In this document: in pieces, positions 1 to 9,236 of the stretch
Numbering within the stretch: position 1 is the stretch's first letter
How the letters are laid out: every line of letters begins with the position of its first letter
Assembly (NCBI RefSeq): GCF_012395185.1
Contig: NZ_JAAZTU010000035.1
Coordinates: 1 to 42,141 of the forward strand
Source of the DNA: Vibrio aestuarianus
Lineage (GTDB): Bacteria; Pseudomonadota; Gammaproteobacteria; Enterobacterales; Vibrionaceae
Length of the DNA stretch: 42,141 nt
Direction: 5' to 3'
Made by a program: the position numbers and the translations under genes
The notes under the pieces: model-generated
What the model was told of the DNA's origin: nothing
What the model saw: the letters and a program-made list of their open reading frames with translations, nothing else
Database searches by the model: none

Positions 1-2
1 TG

Positions 3-1607
3 CATCGTTTGGCGGCAGAAGAAGGTTTGGTGTATAGCGTTATTCATGAAGAGGGCAAACACACCCTGTTTTTTAGTGATGACAGCCAAAGCCTGCCCAA
101 ACATGGTGAGCCGATACCTTACAATGTGTTGTCGGGCGGGGTGATGGACAGCCCTTATGTCTCCAACCTTACCCAGCGTACTCAAACCGAAGCCAGCCAC
201 AGTGAGCTGCGCGATTACAGTTTCAAAAAGCCTAGCTACTCTTTTGCCCAGCAAGCGCAAGGCATTGAGATGGAGTACCAACAAGCCACTTACGAGCATT
301 TTGATGCGCCCGGTCGCTTTAAAGACGATGTGAACGGTAAAGCCTTTAACCAAATTCGTTTGCAGTACTTAAGACGCGAAGCGCACACCGCTACGGGTGA
401 AAGTAACCACCCAGCGTTGCAAGCGGGCTACAAGTTTGACTTGCAAGAGCATTTAGATGAAAGCGCCAACCGAGAATGGTTAGTGGTTGAAGCGCATCAT
501 CAAGGCAAGCAGCCGCAAGCGTTGGAAGAAGAGGGCGGCAGCGGCGCAACCACTTATAACAACCAATTCACGCTCATCCCGGCCACTATCACGTGGCGCG
601 CTACACCCAGAACCAAACCACAAACGGACGGACCGTGCATGGCGCATGTAGTGGGGCCTGATGGTGAAGAAATCTTCTGTGACGAACATGGCCGCGTCAA
701 ACTGCATTTCCCGTGGGATAGATATTCAAACGGCGATGAGCACAGCTCATGCTGGGTGCGAGTGTCACAAGGATGGGCAGGCAGCCAATACGGGATGATG
801 GCTATCCCAAGAATTGGTCATGAAGTGATAGTATCGTTTTTAAATGGCGACCCAGACCAACCGATAGTCACAGGCCGCACCTACCATGCCAGCAACAAAG
901 CGCCTTATACGCTGCCAGACAACAAAACCAAAACCGTGCTGCGTAGTGAAACCCACCAAGGTGAAGGGTTTAACGAGCTGAGCTTTGAAGACCAAGCGGC
1001 GCAAGAGAAAATCTACCTGCACGCGCAAAAAGACTATGAAGCACTGGTGCTCAATGACGCCACCACACACATCAAACACGATAGTCACCTGACGGTGGAT
1101 AACGACCAGTTCAGCCACATCAAAAATAACCGGCACCTCACGGTCGAGGGCGAAAGCCGCGATAAAATCGCCTTGGATAAAAGCGTCGAAATTGGCGGCT
1201 CACTTCATCAAAAAATCGGTGAAAAAACGGTTTTTGATTCAGGTAGTGAAGTGCACTTAAAAGCGGGCGGTAAACTGGTATTGGATGCGGGTAATGAAAT
1301 CACCATTAAAGCGGGTGGCAGCTTCGTCAAAGTTGACTCGGGTGGCGTACATTTGGTGGGTTCGGCAATCAACCTTAACTCTGGCGGCAGCGCAGGCAGC
1401 GGCTCGGGGTATGGCGGTGTTGCCGCAGCATTGCCAAATCAAATGATTGCGCCACCGTCAGCACCTAACCCACTACCGTTACAATTATCAGCAGCAACCA
1501 TGTCCACATTGTCTATCGCGAATGTGCCCATAGCAAAAATGTGTCAAAAACAAAGCGATGGGGCCTGCGCTCGCGAAGATTGCCCGTGTGAAAGAGGTGA
1601 ATCATGA
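3..1607 (+). CDS. vgrG: VgrG, T6SS spike protein (5' end outside window)
   Basis: Type VI secretion tip protein that trimerises to puncture target cells and carries effectors. The reading frame is open from the first base of the window (in-frame His-Arg-Leu-Ala-Ala), so the N-terminal part of the gpD-like domain lies upstream. Visible in order: the end of the gpD/gp27-like region; the gp5 OB-fold ([20 protein letters not shown], then KLHFPWDRY); a DUF2345-like beta-helical stretch of repeated Lys/Gly-Gly turns; a Gly/Ser linker; and a short tail with four cysteines ([16 protein letters not shown]). No catalytic C-terminal extension follows, so this is a cargo-carrying VgrG rather than an evolved one. 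Its stop overlaps the start of the DUF4123 adaptor gene by 4 bp (ATGA). Identity is very sure; only the beginning is missing. Confidence 0.96.
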   Translation, partial: HRLAAEEGLVYSVIHEEGKHTLFFSDDSQSLPKHGEPIPYNVLSGGVMDSPYVSNLTQRTQTEASHSELRDYSFKKPSYSFAQQAQGIEMEYQQATYEHFDAPGRFKDDVNGKAFNQIRLQYLRREAHTATGESNHPALQAGYKFDLQEHLDESANREWLVVEAHHQGKQPQALEEEGGSGATTYNNQFTLIPATITWRATPRTKPQTDGPCMAHVVGPDGEEIFCDEHGRVKLHFPWDRYSNGDEHSSCWVRVSQGWAGSQYGMMAIPRIGHEVIVSFLNGDPDQPIVTGRTYHASNKAPYTLPDNKTKTVLRSETHQGEGFNELSFEDQAAQEKIYLHAQKDYEALVLNDATTHIKHDSHLTVDNDQFSHIKNNRHLTVEGESRDKIALDKSVEIGGSLHQKIGEKTVFDSGSEVHLKAGGKLVLDAGNEITIKAGGSFVKVDSGGVHLVGSAINLNSGGSAGSGSGYGGVAAALPNQMIAPPSAPNPLPLQLSAATMSTLSIANVPIAKMCQKQSDGACAREDCPCERGES

Positions 1608-2131
1608 GTCAAGTCAAGGGCGTTAATTACTGGTTAGTGGTTGATGCTATTCGTATTCCAGATGCGATGGATGTTGTTACTCGGAATATGGCTGTTCAGC
1701 AGGCGATAGTATTATTTGCGGGTTCAGATTTTGATTACTTGAATGACCAAAGCCCACTAGTCGTCAATTTGGGTAGCGATAAGGCAGTGTTAGATAAATG
1801 GTTAACGTTGCCTTATTTTGATTCAAGTTCGGTTATCTTTGAGCTTGATGCGAGCCAGGATGGTTCAGCATTTAGTGAGCATTTACAGTCATTACTTCAA
1901 GTTAAGATCGACAATAAAGCCTGTTTTTTACGGTTTTATACCAATGCCTTTTGGAATCAGACCGCATCGCAACTTAATGACATCGATATTGTAACCCTTT
2001 TGGGTTCAGCTCAAGCTATTCATTGGGTTAATCATGCACATCAACGGCAAACTCTACATCATTCACCTATTCAGCCAGAGCAAAGCCAACCATTTACTCT
2101 GACCTCTCCTATCTTTAAGCAGTGGGTATAA
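1604..2131 (+). CDS. DUF4123 T6SS effector chaperone/adaptor (VasW/Tap-1-like)
   Basis: 175-residue cytoplasmic protein. DUF4123 proteins (Tap/TEC family) load a specific effector onto the matching VgrG and are not themselves secreted. The family opening is visible: an N-terminal beta strand (NYWLVVDAI), an early helix, then a hydrophobic core with a conserved-looking [10 protein letters not shown] segment near residues 105-115. The gene sits between vgrG and the large effector gene, overlapping vgrG by 4 bp and ending 2 bp before the effector ATG, which implies translational coupling. The position matches vasW in the V. cholerae vgrG-2 cluster. The family call rests on context plus overall pattern, as DUF4123 sequences diverge strongly. 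Confidence 0.82.
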   Translation: MSQVKGVNYWLVVDAIRIPDAMDVVTRNMAVQQAIVLFAGSDFDYLNDQSPLVVNLGSDKAVLDKWLTLPYFDSSSVIFELDASQDGSAFSEHLQSLLQVKIDNKACFLRFYTNAFWNQTASQLNDIDIVTLLGSAQAIHWVNHAHQRQTLHHSPIQPEQSQPFTLTSPIFKQWV

Positions 2132-2133
2132 AC

Positions 2134-4806
2134 ATGTCCAATAATGCCTATACGATTTTAAAAAATGATAGCTTAAGCTTGCTTGCTCAGCGTTTCAATA
2201 TTCCACTTGATGAGTTGATCAAACTTAACAGCGAACAAATTAAAGATCCTAATCTGATTTATGAAGGTAACGTCTTAAGACTGCCGCCAGATTTAACCAA
2301 GCCAATTGAATTTGACGGTTCGCGTATTGAATTGGTTGAGCCGCCAACGGCTTTGAACGGTGGAAATGATACGTGTCAGCCGTCCAAGCAATATGATGAT
2401 ATCTTGTATATTCCTGCTCACCCTAAGACAGGCAAAAAAGCGTGGTATGCACTGACTAAGCAAGCAAAAGAAAAGGTTGAGGAAGAAAGGGCATACATGG
2501 CGCAAGCCATTGTCGAGAATGATTCACAAGCCACTATGAAAAATCTCAATAAGTTGGGGTTGATCTCAAAGTTTGCCGCCAAAGTTCACGAACAGTTTAT
2601 GACGTCAGTCGATGCTGAAAAATATCAGGCCCTGTTGCTTGCTAAGCTGGTGATCAAAAATGAAGCATTCAGAGTAGATGGAACCAATCCGAATGATTAT
2701 TTGATCACAGTGGCTAGACAGATTGGAGTGCCGCTGGAAGAAACTCGCGAGAAGTTATCTAATCGAGAACAAGCAAAAAACACCCATTTATACTACGGAA
2801 AGTTCAGCTCTTTATATCGGCCATCACCCGAAGGCCCTTTGTTTGAAAAAAACATTAATCAACAGTTACGGATACTGGTGATTAAAAAAATTGAAGAAGA
2901 GATCGAAAGACTAGAAAAAGCGGCTGAAAAGGCGGCCAAAAATCATGTTGCAGATGACGGCAGTAAGTTTGTTTACGATAAAAAGCTCGAATATTTTACC
3001 AGTGCCCATCAAAAAACATTGGCCTTATTGATACAGCAACTGCATCTAAACCGTGATAAATCAGATCAACAATTGCTGCGCAGCAGCTATCAACACTCTC
3101 GGGCTTATTTAAAGCAGTGGCCAACACGGTTACAACAAGCTCTAGAGCAAGGGGCTCGCATGACTTCGCTCGATAGTAAAGAGCAGCAAGCATTTCTTGA
3201 TAAACAAAAGCAGTTTGTAGCTGCAATGGGCCTAAAAAGCATCAACCACTATGGTTTCGTCATTAAAGAGCAATGTTTAACTATAGACCAATTAGAAGGG
3301 GAGTCAGGCGTAGCCTGCGGACCCGAAGCGTTAAAAAAAGTGAAGCACTGGCGAGAATCGGGGGATGCCTTAGACATTATCAATAACAGTCAACTGATCA
3401 ACGACTTATATGTGGAAACCGCAGGGGACCAATTCGATAATGATAGTGTGGCCGTCAATCTCGATAGAATAGTTAAAGGCCCAGCAGCGTGGTCTTATTT
3501 CACAGCAAAAGCATTGATCGCGGTTGTTAATGCCACTGTAATTAAGCATAAAAAAGCACTGTCACAAGTTTTGGGTACTAGCAGCTCAACCCCTATTGAT
3601 GAATTATTTAGGCGATTGCTATGGGTTAAAAAAATCGCTCTCGCTCGCTTGAATTATCTAAAATCTTTGGCTCAAAACAAGGCGGCGCAAGGCGCTGGTA
3701 GTTTAGAGTTTACGTTGGGCAATGCGGGCCAGATGCCGCCGGCACTTACTTTGTTATGGGATGAAACTACGTTTGAGCCTAAGGAAAAGCATAAGTCGGG
3801 CTTTATCAATAAAGCCGGAACCAACGACATTCAAGCGGTGGAATGCTGTTTGCTCTCGGATGGTAAAGTGTTCTACATTCGGGGTCCACACTGGTTAATG
3901 CCAGAGAGTAATGGCGATCCACTGTCTATGTTAGCGGCGGGGCACGTTCGAGTCATTACTGAAAAAATCACTTTTAATGCACCGCAATCAAACGGAAAAA
4001 ACATTGTAGAAGCAGGATCTGTGGAGGACGCACTCACAGCGCTCACCAAGCCTGAAAGTAAAGTAGATTTAATGCCATTAAAAGCCAGTGCTGGGTTTGA
4101 TACTGCCTTTTGGCAAGATAGTTATCATCACCAAGGCGGCATTGGGCCGCATGGTGAAACGTCCGCCTATTCTGTCGATGCTGGAGCGCAGTTGCTGCGT
4201 TTATCAACCAAGGCGGAGACCGAACTGAATACCCCTTTAAGCTCCTACCAAAATTTAAGCAAAAAACGACGGGATATCGGTAGCTCAGGGGCAATATCGG
4301 CTCAGTTCACCGCCCTACAAGGTCAGCTCAGTTTTTCATTTTGGCTCCCGCTTCTGCCTGATAATAAAATGGTGAAGGAAGATCAGGTTGAAAAAGTGAA
4401 AGGGTATGGGATTAACTTAACTTATATCGATAAATACAATCATGAACACACCTATAAAGCTGGTGATCTGCGGGTTTGTATCGCGGGTTCAGTTTATGGT
4501 CTGGCAGCGGCCTCATGCCAATTGAGTGCTAAGTTGGCAATCGGCCCGAGTGATGTGAGTGACGGTTTTGGTATTAAAGGCAGTACGGTAGGGCTATTGG
4601 ATGCCAATGTTTATAATGGCTATGCCTTGCCCGGAGCAAACCTTGCGAGTGCCGAAGCGGCGGGCTATGTAGGGGAAGCTGCTGTTTCTGTTGATGCGTT
4701 TGCAGGAGTGGAAGCGGGAGGCACTTTAGGTGCAACGGTTTACTGGGCACCCCCTGAGGTAAAATTTGTTACGCAGAGTAATACACCCAAAGCTGCGAAA
4801 AATTAG
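2134..4806 (+). CDS. LysM-headed T6SS effector, N-terminal part (VasX position), ends at a premature stop
   Basis: Large putative antibacterial toxin delivered by the upstream VgrG. I chose the ATG at 2134, two bases after the adaptor stop; an in-frame GTG at 2122 would add four residues. Residues 1-50 form a LysM domain (YTILKNDSLSLLAQRF, then LIYEGNVLRLP), which could bind peptidoglycan. Then come a charged helical region (about 70-540), a beta-rich region with FYIRGPHWLMP (about 590), and a Gly/Ala-rich region from about 690 on. The frame stops at TAG 4804-4806, but the next frame is open from 4782 and continues the same Gly-rich pattern and then membrane segments to 5831. So this is most likely the 5' part of one gene of about 1,232 codons broken by a one-base deletion. 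No sequence motif reveals an enzymatic activity; pore formation is an inference from the locus and the hydrophobic C-terminal part. Confidence 0.8.
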   Translation: MSNNAYTILKNDSLSLLAQRFNIPLDELIKLNSEQIKDPNLIYEGNVLRLPPDLTKPIEFDGSRIELVEPPTALNGGNDTCQPSKQYDDILYIPAHPKTGKKAWYALTKQAKEKVEEERAYMAQAIVENDSQATMKNLNKLGLISKFAAKVHEQFMTSVDAEKYQALLLAKLVIKNEAFRVDGTNPNDYLITVARQIGVPLEETREKLSNREQAKNTHLYYGKFSSLYRPSPEGPLFEKNINQQLRILVIKKIEEEIERLEKAAEKAAKNHVADDGSKFVYDKKLEYFTSAHQKTLALLIQQLHLNRDKSDQQLLRSSYQHSRAYLKQWPTRLQQALEQGARMTSLDSKEQQAFLDKQKQFVAAMGLKSINHYGFVIKEQCLTIDQLEGESGVACGPEALKKVKHWRESGDALDIINNSQLINDLYVETAGDQFDNDSVAVNLDRIVKGPAAWSYFTAKALIAVVNATVIKHKKALSQVLGTSSSTPIDELFRRLLWVKKIALARLNYLKSLAQNKAAQGAGSLEFTLGNAGQMPPALTLLWDETTFEPKEKHKSGFINKAGTNDIQAVECCLLSDGKVFYIRGPHWLMPESNGDPLSMLAAGHVRVITEKITFNAPQSNGKNIVEAGSVEDALTALTKPESKVDLMPLKASAGFDTAFWQDSYHHQGGIGPHGETSAYSVDAGAQLLRLSTKAETELNTPLSSYQNLSKKRRDIGSSGAISAQFTALQGQLSFSFWLPLLPDNKMVKEDQVEKVKGYGINLTYIDKYNHEHTYKAGDLRVCIAGSVYGLAAASCQLSAKLAIGPSDVSDGFGIKGSTVGLLDANVYNGYALPGANLASAEAAGYVGEAAVSVDAFAGVEAGGTLGATVYWAPPEVKFVTQSNTPKAAKN

Positions 4807-5831
4807 GCTCGATTGATGGTAAACTGTCTGGCTCATTTGGCGCCGGTTATCATGCTGAGTTTCGTTTGCTGATCCAAGGTGGGGTTATCATCTTGGTCGC
4901 TTCAGCGGGCTTAGTGGTTGGGCCCGGTTGTAGTGGTAAAGTGGCGATCAATCTGGATGCCTACGCCGCCGATGAATTTATTGGTTGCTTACTTGGGGTA
5001 TTAAAGCAAAGCCATTTTCGCCGTTTAGCGATTTTTGGCGAGGCGGATGCCAACGGGGTCAATGACACGTTCAACGAACTCAATGACCTGATGACTCTAG
5101 CGGTAGGCTTAGGTTTGAATTTGGCGCAGGTGTTACTTATGCCGGTGACTGTATTGGCTGATTATAAGCAACAGGTACTGAGTAAAGAGTATGCGCCGTT
5201 TTTAGCCAAACGTATAAACACAACAAACCAAATAGAAAAAGAAAGAATGAGAGTTTGGCTTATAAAGTTACCTCCAGAAACGCTCTGTAATATTTTAAGC
5301 AGCTTAGTTCAACATCAATCCAGAACGAAGCACGAAGCGAATCAACTTCAAGTCCAAGCCATTGTACAAATTATGCAATGGCTAGCGGCGGATAAGAGTG
5401 TTGGTGAGGAAGCCAACCAGAGACAGTGGAAAGAAACTTTAATTGCGATGGGCAAACTTCCCGCAGGCAAAAAAGACCATCAGGTGGAATGGCAAACCTA
5501 TCAAGCGCAGTGGCTTAATTTGGCTAGGTTTGTGCAAGCTTATGATTTCAGCGAGCGTAAGAAAATTTCTAATGATTTTGATAGAGCGAGTGAAACACTC
5601 TGCAAAAATATGGTGTTAACTCGTTATGATGAATCGTACCAAAGCGGTTTGCTGGTCGGAATTAAAAAGCCAACCGAGTATTTTGCTTACCCGAGCGGTC
5701 TTGTGCAAAATCCGGTAGTAGGCCAAAAAGCGCAAGTGATAAAAGAAACGGGGCTTGCGCCCAATCACTACGATCTCGTACAAACGGATGAAATTATTAT
5801 CAACTGGAGTATTTATGAAGCTTTATCTTAA
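4803..5831 (+). pseudogene. C-terminal part of the LysM/VasX-like effector, out of frame
   Basis: This frame has no start codon with a ribosome-binding site at its beginning and runs on from the preceding effector: after the shift it reads LGSIDGKLSGSFGAGYHAEF, matching the Gly-rich style just before the break. Next come two hydrophobic stretches suited to membrane insertion (LIQGGVIILVASAGLVVG and LMTLAVGLGLNLAQVLLMPV) and then a helical charged tail. The frame is open from 4782, so the shift lies between 4782 and 4806; the A5 run at 4798-4802 is the likeliest point, and a sixth A would restore the frame. Hydrophobic segments at the toxin end fit a membrane-permeabilising effector of the VasX type. 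If the break is real, the toxin is inactive while its immunity gene is still intact; if it is a sequencing error, the gene is whole. Confidence 0.75.
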
Positions 5832-6915
5832 ACGACTTGTCCGTCTTGTCTTACTGCTGACCGTTATGGTCGGGCTGGTTGCTTGTAAGCCTAACCCACA
5901 AGACGATATTGCCCTATTTCAGCCATTTATTACCGAGAATGTTAATAAAAAATCAGCTGACCCTTATATTTCGAGCACCGTAAAGCCGGGAGATAAGATG
6001 TATGATTTTTTAATCAGATTGCAGCATGGCTCTGTTAATCCTGAGATATTAAGACCTTTGATTGTCCAAGGGGGTACTGATGCCATGGTGTGGTATGCCA
6101 GAATAAATTTAATAAGCATTCAGAAGAGAGGCGAAGTTATTTCATTACTACAGAAATCACTGCTTGAGGGCAACCCTTATGCTGCATTAGAACTTTCTGA
6201 TAAGGGTGAAAGTTGTGCTTACTTGGGAAATATAAAGTTAGATCAGCAAGTAGCGGAGTCGCTTGGACATACATCCTCCTCCGAGGCTAATGTTTGTAAT
6301 AAAAATAATATAAATCTTGCGATTGAGGGTTTTCAAAAACTTGCTGCACAAGGCGATTTACGTGCTCAATATTTTTTACTAAAACAGCAACAGTTAGATC
6401 AATCAAAAGAGACTAGGGCTCAGTATATTCAAGAGGTGATTCGCTTTTCTCAAGCACATTATTACCAACCCTTAATGGACTATGTGAATACCATTTTAAT
6501 TTATTCGCCGAGTAAAAATAAGTCTGAATCCAAAACCGTAGAGCAGTACCAATTAGCCATCGATTTGTTAACGGTTGCGGCCAATAACAATTATATACCT
6601 GCCATAAATAAATTATCCTTCTTGTTAGAGGATACAGCACAGGAAGAGAGTGATAGATTAATAAATATAGCTTTAAAGCTGGGTTCTACAAGCACAGTAA
6701 AATATAAATACCATCGTTCTAATAGAGGCAGTGAGAATGAGTATTTCTATAATGCTCTCTATAAAGGTTTATCAGGAGAGTATGCTTTTGATGTTCATAC
6801 TTTGAATGAAGAGGAAAAAGAAAAAATAAATGAAAAAGTTAAGTTATTTATGAATGATATAACGCCAATGGTATACATCGATGGTTTCACTAGCAGTGAT
6901 GACTGGGTGGATTGA
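5815..6915 (+). CDS. Putative T6SS immunity lipoprotein with Sel1/TPR-like repeats
   Basis: 366-residue protein. The ATG at 5815 follows GGAG (5806-5809 region) and gives a clean lipoprotein signal: MKLYLKR, a hydrophobic core and LVAC with the lipid-bearing Cys at about residue 23. A longer in-frame start exists at 5755 but would bury that signal. The rest is helical with degenerate Sel1/TPR-like pairs (NPYAALELSDKG, LAAQGDLRAQYFL, AANNNYIPAINKLSFLL). The gene overlaps the end of the effector frame by 17 bp and lies where V. cholerae has tsiV2, so it most likely protects the cell from the upstream toxin at the periplasmic face of a membrane. The second half is richer in A and T than vgrG, as is common in variable immunity genes. 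No direct family match recognised. Confidence 0.72.
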   Translation: MKLYLKRLVRLVLLLTVMVGLVACKPNPQDDIALFQPFITENVNKKSADPYISSTVKPGDKMYDFLIRLQHGSVNPEILRPLIVQGGTDAMVWYARINLISIQKRGEVISLLQKSLLEGNPYAALELSDKGESCAYLGNIKLDQQVAESLGHTSSSEANVCNKNNINLAIEGFQKLAAQGDLRAQYFLLKQQQLDQSKETRAQYIQEVIRFSQAHYYQPLMDYVNTILIYSPSKNKSESKTVEQYQLAIDLLTVAANNNYIPAINKLSFLLEDTAQEESDRLINIALKLGSTSTVKYKYHRSNRGSENEYFYNALYKGLSGEYAFDVHTLNEEEKEKINEKVKLFMNDITPMVYIDGFTSSDDWVD

Positions 6916-6950
6916 TAACCGACGACAGCAGTACTTAGACTCACTTCTCT

Positions 6951-6971
6951 GCGCCCCATTTGGGGCGTTTT
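6951..6971 (+). terminator. Rho-independent terminator of the T6SS cluster
   Basis: A 7-bp GC-rich stem CGCCCCA/TGGGGCG with a short TT centre, followed by TTTT, 36 bp after the immunity gene stop. It closes the vgrG-adaptor-effector-immunity transcription unit. Confidence 0.85.
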
Positions 6972-7043
6972 ACTATTTATTTGGATTCTACCTATCAACC
7001 TCATATACACTAATCACTTATTTTCTTAACCGGATACACCGCT

Positions 7044-7433
7044 ATGATCACTGCTCTCTATGCCATTATCCTGACGGCAATACTGATTTGGCTGGCTATT
7101 GAAGTCATCAAACAGCGCCGTGCTAACCAAGTCAAATACGCCGATGGTGGTGTGCCAGCATTGCAGTTGGCGCGTAGTGCGCAGGGTAATGCGGCTGAAT
7201 ATATTCCTATCACACTTATCTTAATGGCGTTATTGGAATCTAATGGTGCCAGTGTGTGGTGGATTCATGGCGTTGGTATGGCGTTCGTGATTGGTCGCAT
7301 ATTACATGCAAAAGCCATTTTGAGTGACCAATTAAAAGGGCGTATTGCGGGCATGAAATTAACCTTTGCTGCAATGGTTGCATTAATGGTGCTCAACCTC
7401 ATTTACCTGCCGTTTGATAAAATTCTAGGTTAA
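7044..7433 (+). CDS. MAPEG family membrane protein
   Basis: 129-residue integral membrane protein with four hydrophobic helices, the usual size and topology of MAPEG proteins (membrane-associated eicosanoid/glutathione metabolism; YecN-like in bacteria). The signature after the first helix is present: ALQLARSAQGNAAEYIPI (residues about 38-55), with Arg and the N-x-x-E-Y pattern. The bacterial members' substrate is generally unknown; glutathione-dependent detoxification is the family inference. The ATG at 7044 has only a weak ribosome site upstream. It runs convergent to the START-domain gene with a 4-bp gap and is a single-gene unit. Confidence 0.9.
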   Translation: MITALYAIILTAILIWLAIEVIKQRRANQVKYADGGVPALQLARSAQGNAAEYIPITLILMALLESNGASVWWIHGVGMAFVIGRILHAKAILSDQLKGRIAGMKLTFAAMVALMVLNLIYLPFDKILG

Positions 7434-7437
7434 TCAC

Positions 7438-8067
7438 TCATTCCTGCAGGTTAGGATGTGGTTTGCCTTGGTAAGCGGGCAATTCTCTACGCAATCCTTG
7501 AAATGTGGCAAAAGCGCTGTTGACGGAAAGCTTATTCACTAGCCAATCTGGTAATGCCCCTCCTGGGTTGGCGAAGGCGATGTAGTCAATGTGCGTCATG
7601 CCATCGGTTAGTTTCTGCAGTGTCCAGTTCGCTTTGACCTGCGTAATTCGAATATAACCGCTTTGCTCTGGCAAGTAATTTGGTGCATCGTAGATTTCTA
7701 ACCTTAATGCGCCATCTTTCAGCGCATATTTTGAATATGTCACCATATCTCTGTCTTTAGCGGGCCAAGGCGCGGAAAATTGTGTGTACACAACGTTCTC
7801 GTTTGCAGACAACTGCTTAAGAACTTTGCTGTGGCTGACGTTATCTATCCACTTTGGCACACGTTCGCTATCTTCCAATAACAGCAAAAAAGCCGAATAC
7901 GATGTCGGGACAAACATTTGGGTGCGGATCTCCACCAAACCATCGCTGTGATTCCGTGAGTGGAGGGTTATGCCATTATCCGTTTTTATAAACTGCCACT
8001 CTAAAGAGGGGGCAGCACTGGCGGTGATTGAAAAGAGCACGCACACCAACGACATCCATTTTGTCAT
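7438..8067 (-). CDS. Exported START-domain (lipid-transfer-like) protein
   Basis: 209 residues with a signal peptide (hydrophobic LVCVLFSITASA, cut probably after ASA at about residue 18). The mature part is a START/SRPBCC-type hydrophobic-pocket fold: WQFIKTDNGITLHSRN, SAFLLLLEDSERVPKWIDN (the usual P-x-W in the second helix), FSAPWPAKDRDMVTY, then NPGGALPDWLVN. Such proteins bind a lipid or hydrophobic ligand; in Vibrio the ligand is unknown and the place of action would be the periplasm. The start has an AAGGGA site 8 bp upstream. It lies 18 bp after the acyltransferase gene on the same strand, so the two are probably cotranscribed. Confidence 0.88.
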   Translation of the reverse strand: MTKWMSLVCVLFSITASAAPSLEWQFIKTDNGITLHSRNHSDGLVEIRTQMFVPTSYSAFLLLLEDSERVPKWIDNVSHSKVLKQLSANENVVYTQFSAPWPAKDRDMVTYSKYALKDGALRLEIYDAPNYLPEQSGYIRITQVKANWTLQKLTDGMTHIDYIAFANPGGALPDWLVNKLSVNSAFATFQGLRRELPAYQGKPHPNLQE

Positions 8068-8085
8068 TCGTTTATCCCTTTTTGG

Positions 8086-9120
8086 TTAACGCAGCAGTAT
8101 TGAACGCAGTGGTGTTTTTTCTATTCCTATTACCAGTAATAGAGTAAAGATTACGGTGCCAGTAAACACAAACAAATCTCTCATGCCATCTTGTAGTGCT
8201 AATATTCCAGCGATATTCATCATTGAAATCGCGACAAGGAGGTGGCTGACATAGACACCTAAAATACGCTGTGAAAGTGCAAAAACCCAAGGCGAGTTGC
8301 CCCAGTTCGGTTTGGCTAATAAGAGTAAAAAACAGCCTGTTGCCCACAATGGTGTCGTAAATAGGTAGTCATTGGCATTAAAGAGTTGGTCATGGGGATG
8401 TAAGGCGTAGGCTTCGGCCAAATGCATGAGTAGGCCTAAACCAAGCATGACGCATGCTTTCGCAGCACTAAGTTGATAGGTGTGTTGACGAATCATAAAG
8501 CCGATGCTGACCAATAAGGTGCTAAAAAAAGGGCCATTACGAGTAAAAAAGGGAGCACTTAATTCAGTGACTGCTTGATAACTGCCCGCCAGTACGCCGT
8601 ATATATAGAGCGCTACAGCAAGCGGGATAATCAAATTGGTTCGTTTGGTTTGTAGCAACCAAGCCAAAATCGCCACCGCGAAAATGAGTGCAGGAATAAA
8701 CCATAAGTGCACCAAACCACCTTCAAGTAGGGCATCTAATGGGCTACTCAACCAATAATCCCAATAGCCAATTCGTTCAGCTAAATAGCCGTCTTGAGCA
8801 ACGGTTGGCCAGTTAAATGGTACTAATAAGCAGATCACACTCCAAACAACCCATAGGCGAAATAAAGGTCGAGCATAACGCTTTAACGTGACAATCGGGC
8901 TTGCGACCAATTTCGGTTGAATTAAATAACCAGAAATTAAGAAAAAAAGAGGTACAGCAAAGCGCGTCAGTTGATTAAAGACATAGCCAAACCAAGGCTC
9001 ATCCTGATAGGTAAAATAGGAAAGAAACATTTGGCAGTGCAGGGCAATGACGGCCACAATCGCAATGACTCGACCGAGTTCCAAACTCGCAATTTTTTGA
9101 GAAGAAGACATAACAGACAT
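8086..9120 (-). CDS. Acyltransferase 3 family membrane protein
   Basis: 344-residue polytopic protein with about ten membrane helices, typical of the acyltransferase 3 family (OafA/WecH-like), which move acyl groups such as acetyl onto surface glycans or other envelope substrates. The N-terminal signature is visible: LELGRVIAIVAVIALH (His of helix 1 at about residue 28) and RFAVPLFFLISGYLI (about residues 52-66). No periplasmic SGNH domain is attached. An alternative ATG lies 9 bp downstream at 9111, and neither start has a strong ribosome site. It is followed on the same strand by the START-domain gene. The substrate cannot be told from sequence. Confidence 0.88.
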   Translation of the reverse strand: MSVMSSSQKIASLELGRVIAIVAVIALHCQMFLSYFTYQDEPWFGYVFNQLTRFAVPLFFLISGYLIQPKLVASPIVTLKRYARPLFRLWVVWSVICLLVPFNWPTVAQDGYLAERIGYWDYWLSSPLDALLEGGLVHLWFIPALIFAVAILAWLLQTKRTNLIIPLAVALYIYGVLAGSYQAVTELSAPFFTRNGPFFSTLLVSIGFMIRQHTYQLSAAKACVMLGLGLLMHLAEAYALHPHDQLFNANDYLFTTPLWATGCFLLLLAKPNWGNSPWVFALSQRILGVYVSHLLVAISMMNIAGILALQDGMRDLFVFTGTVIFTLLLVIGIEKTPLRSILLR

Positions 9121-9236
9121 CAGTGAAAAATGATAAACCTAACGCTACCCGTTATCGCCATTCAAATTCCAGTAAAACTTAATATTTGTTTGAATAATCA
9201 GCATTTTATTTTTTGATTTGTGAGCGCAGGCTAGTA

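Noticed and set aside
4795..4806. Programmed -1 ribosomal frameshift in the effector gene
   Set aside because: The tract is G-AAA-AAT, not a classic X-XXY-YYZ site, and no clear stimulatory structure follows; a plain deletion or sequencing error is simpler.
4866..5831. A separate 321-residue gene starting inside the frame after the effector stop
   Set aside because: No ribosome site at 4866, the frame is open well upstream, and the sequence continues the effector; treated as its shifted C-terminal part.
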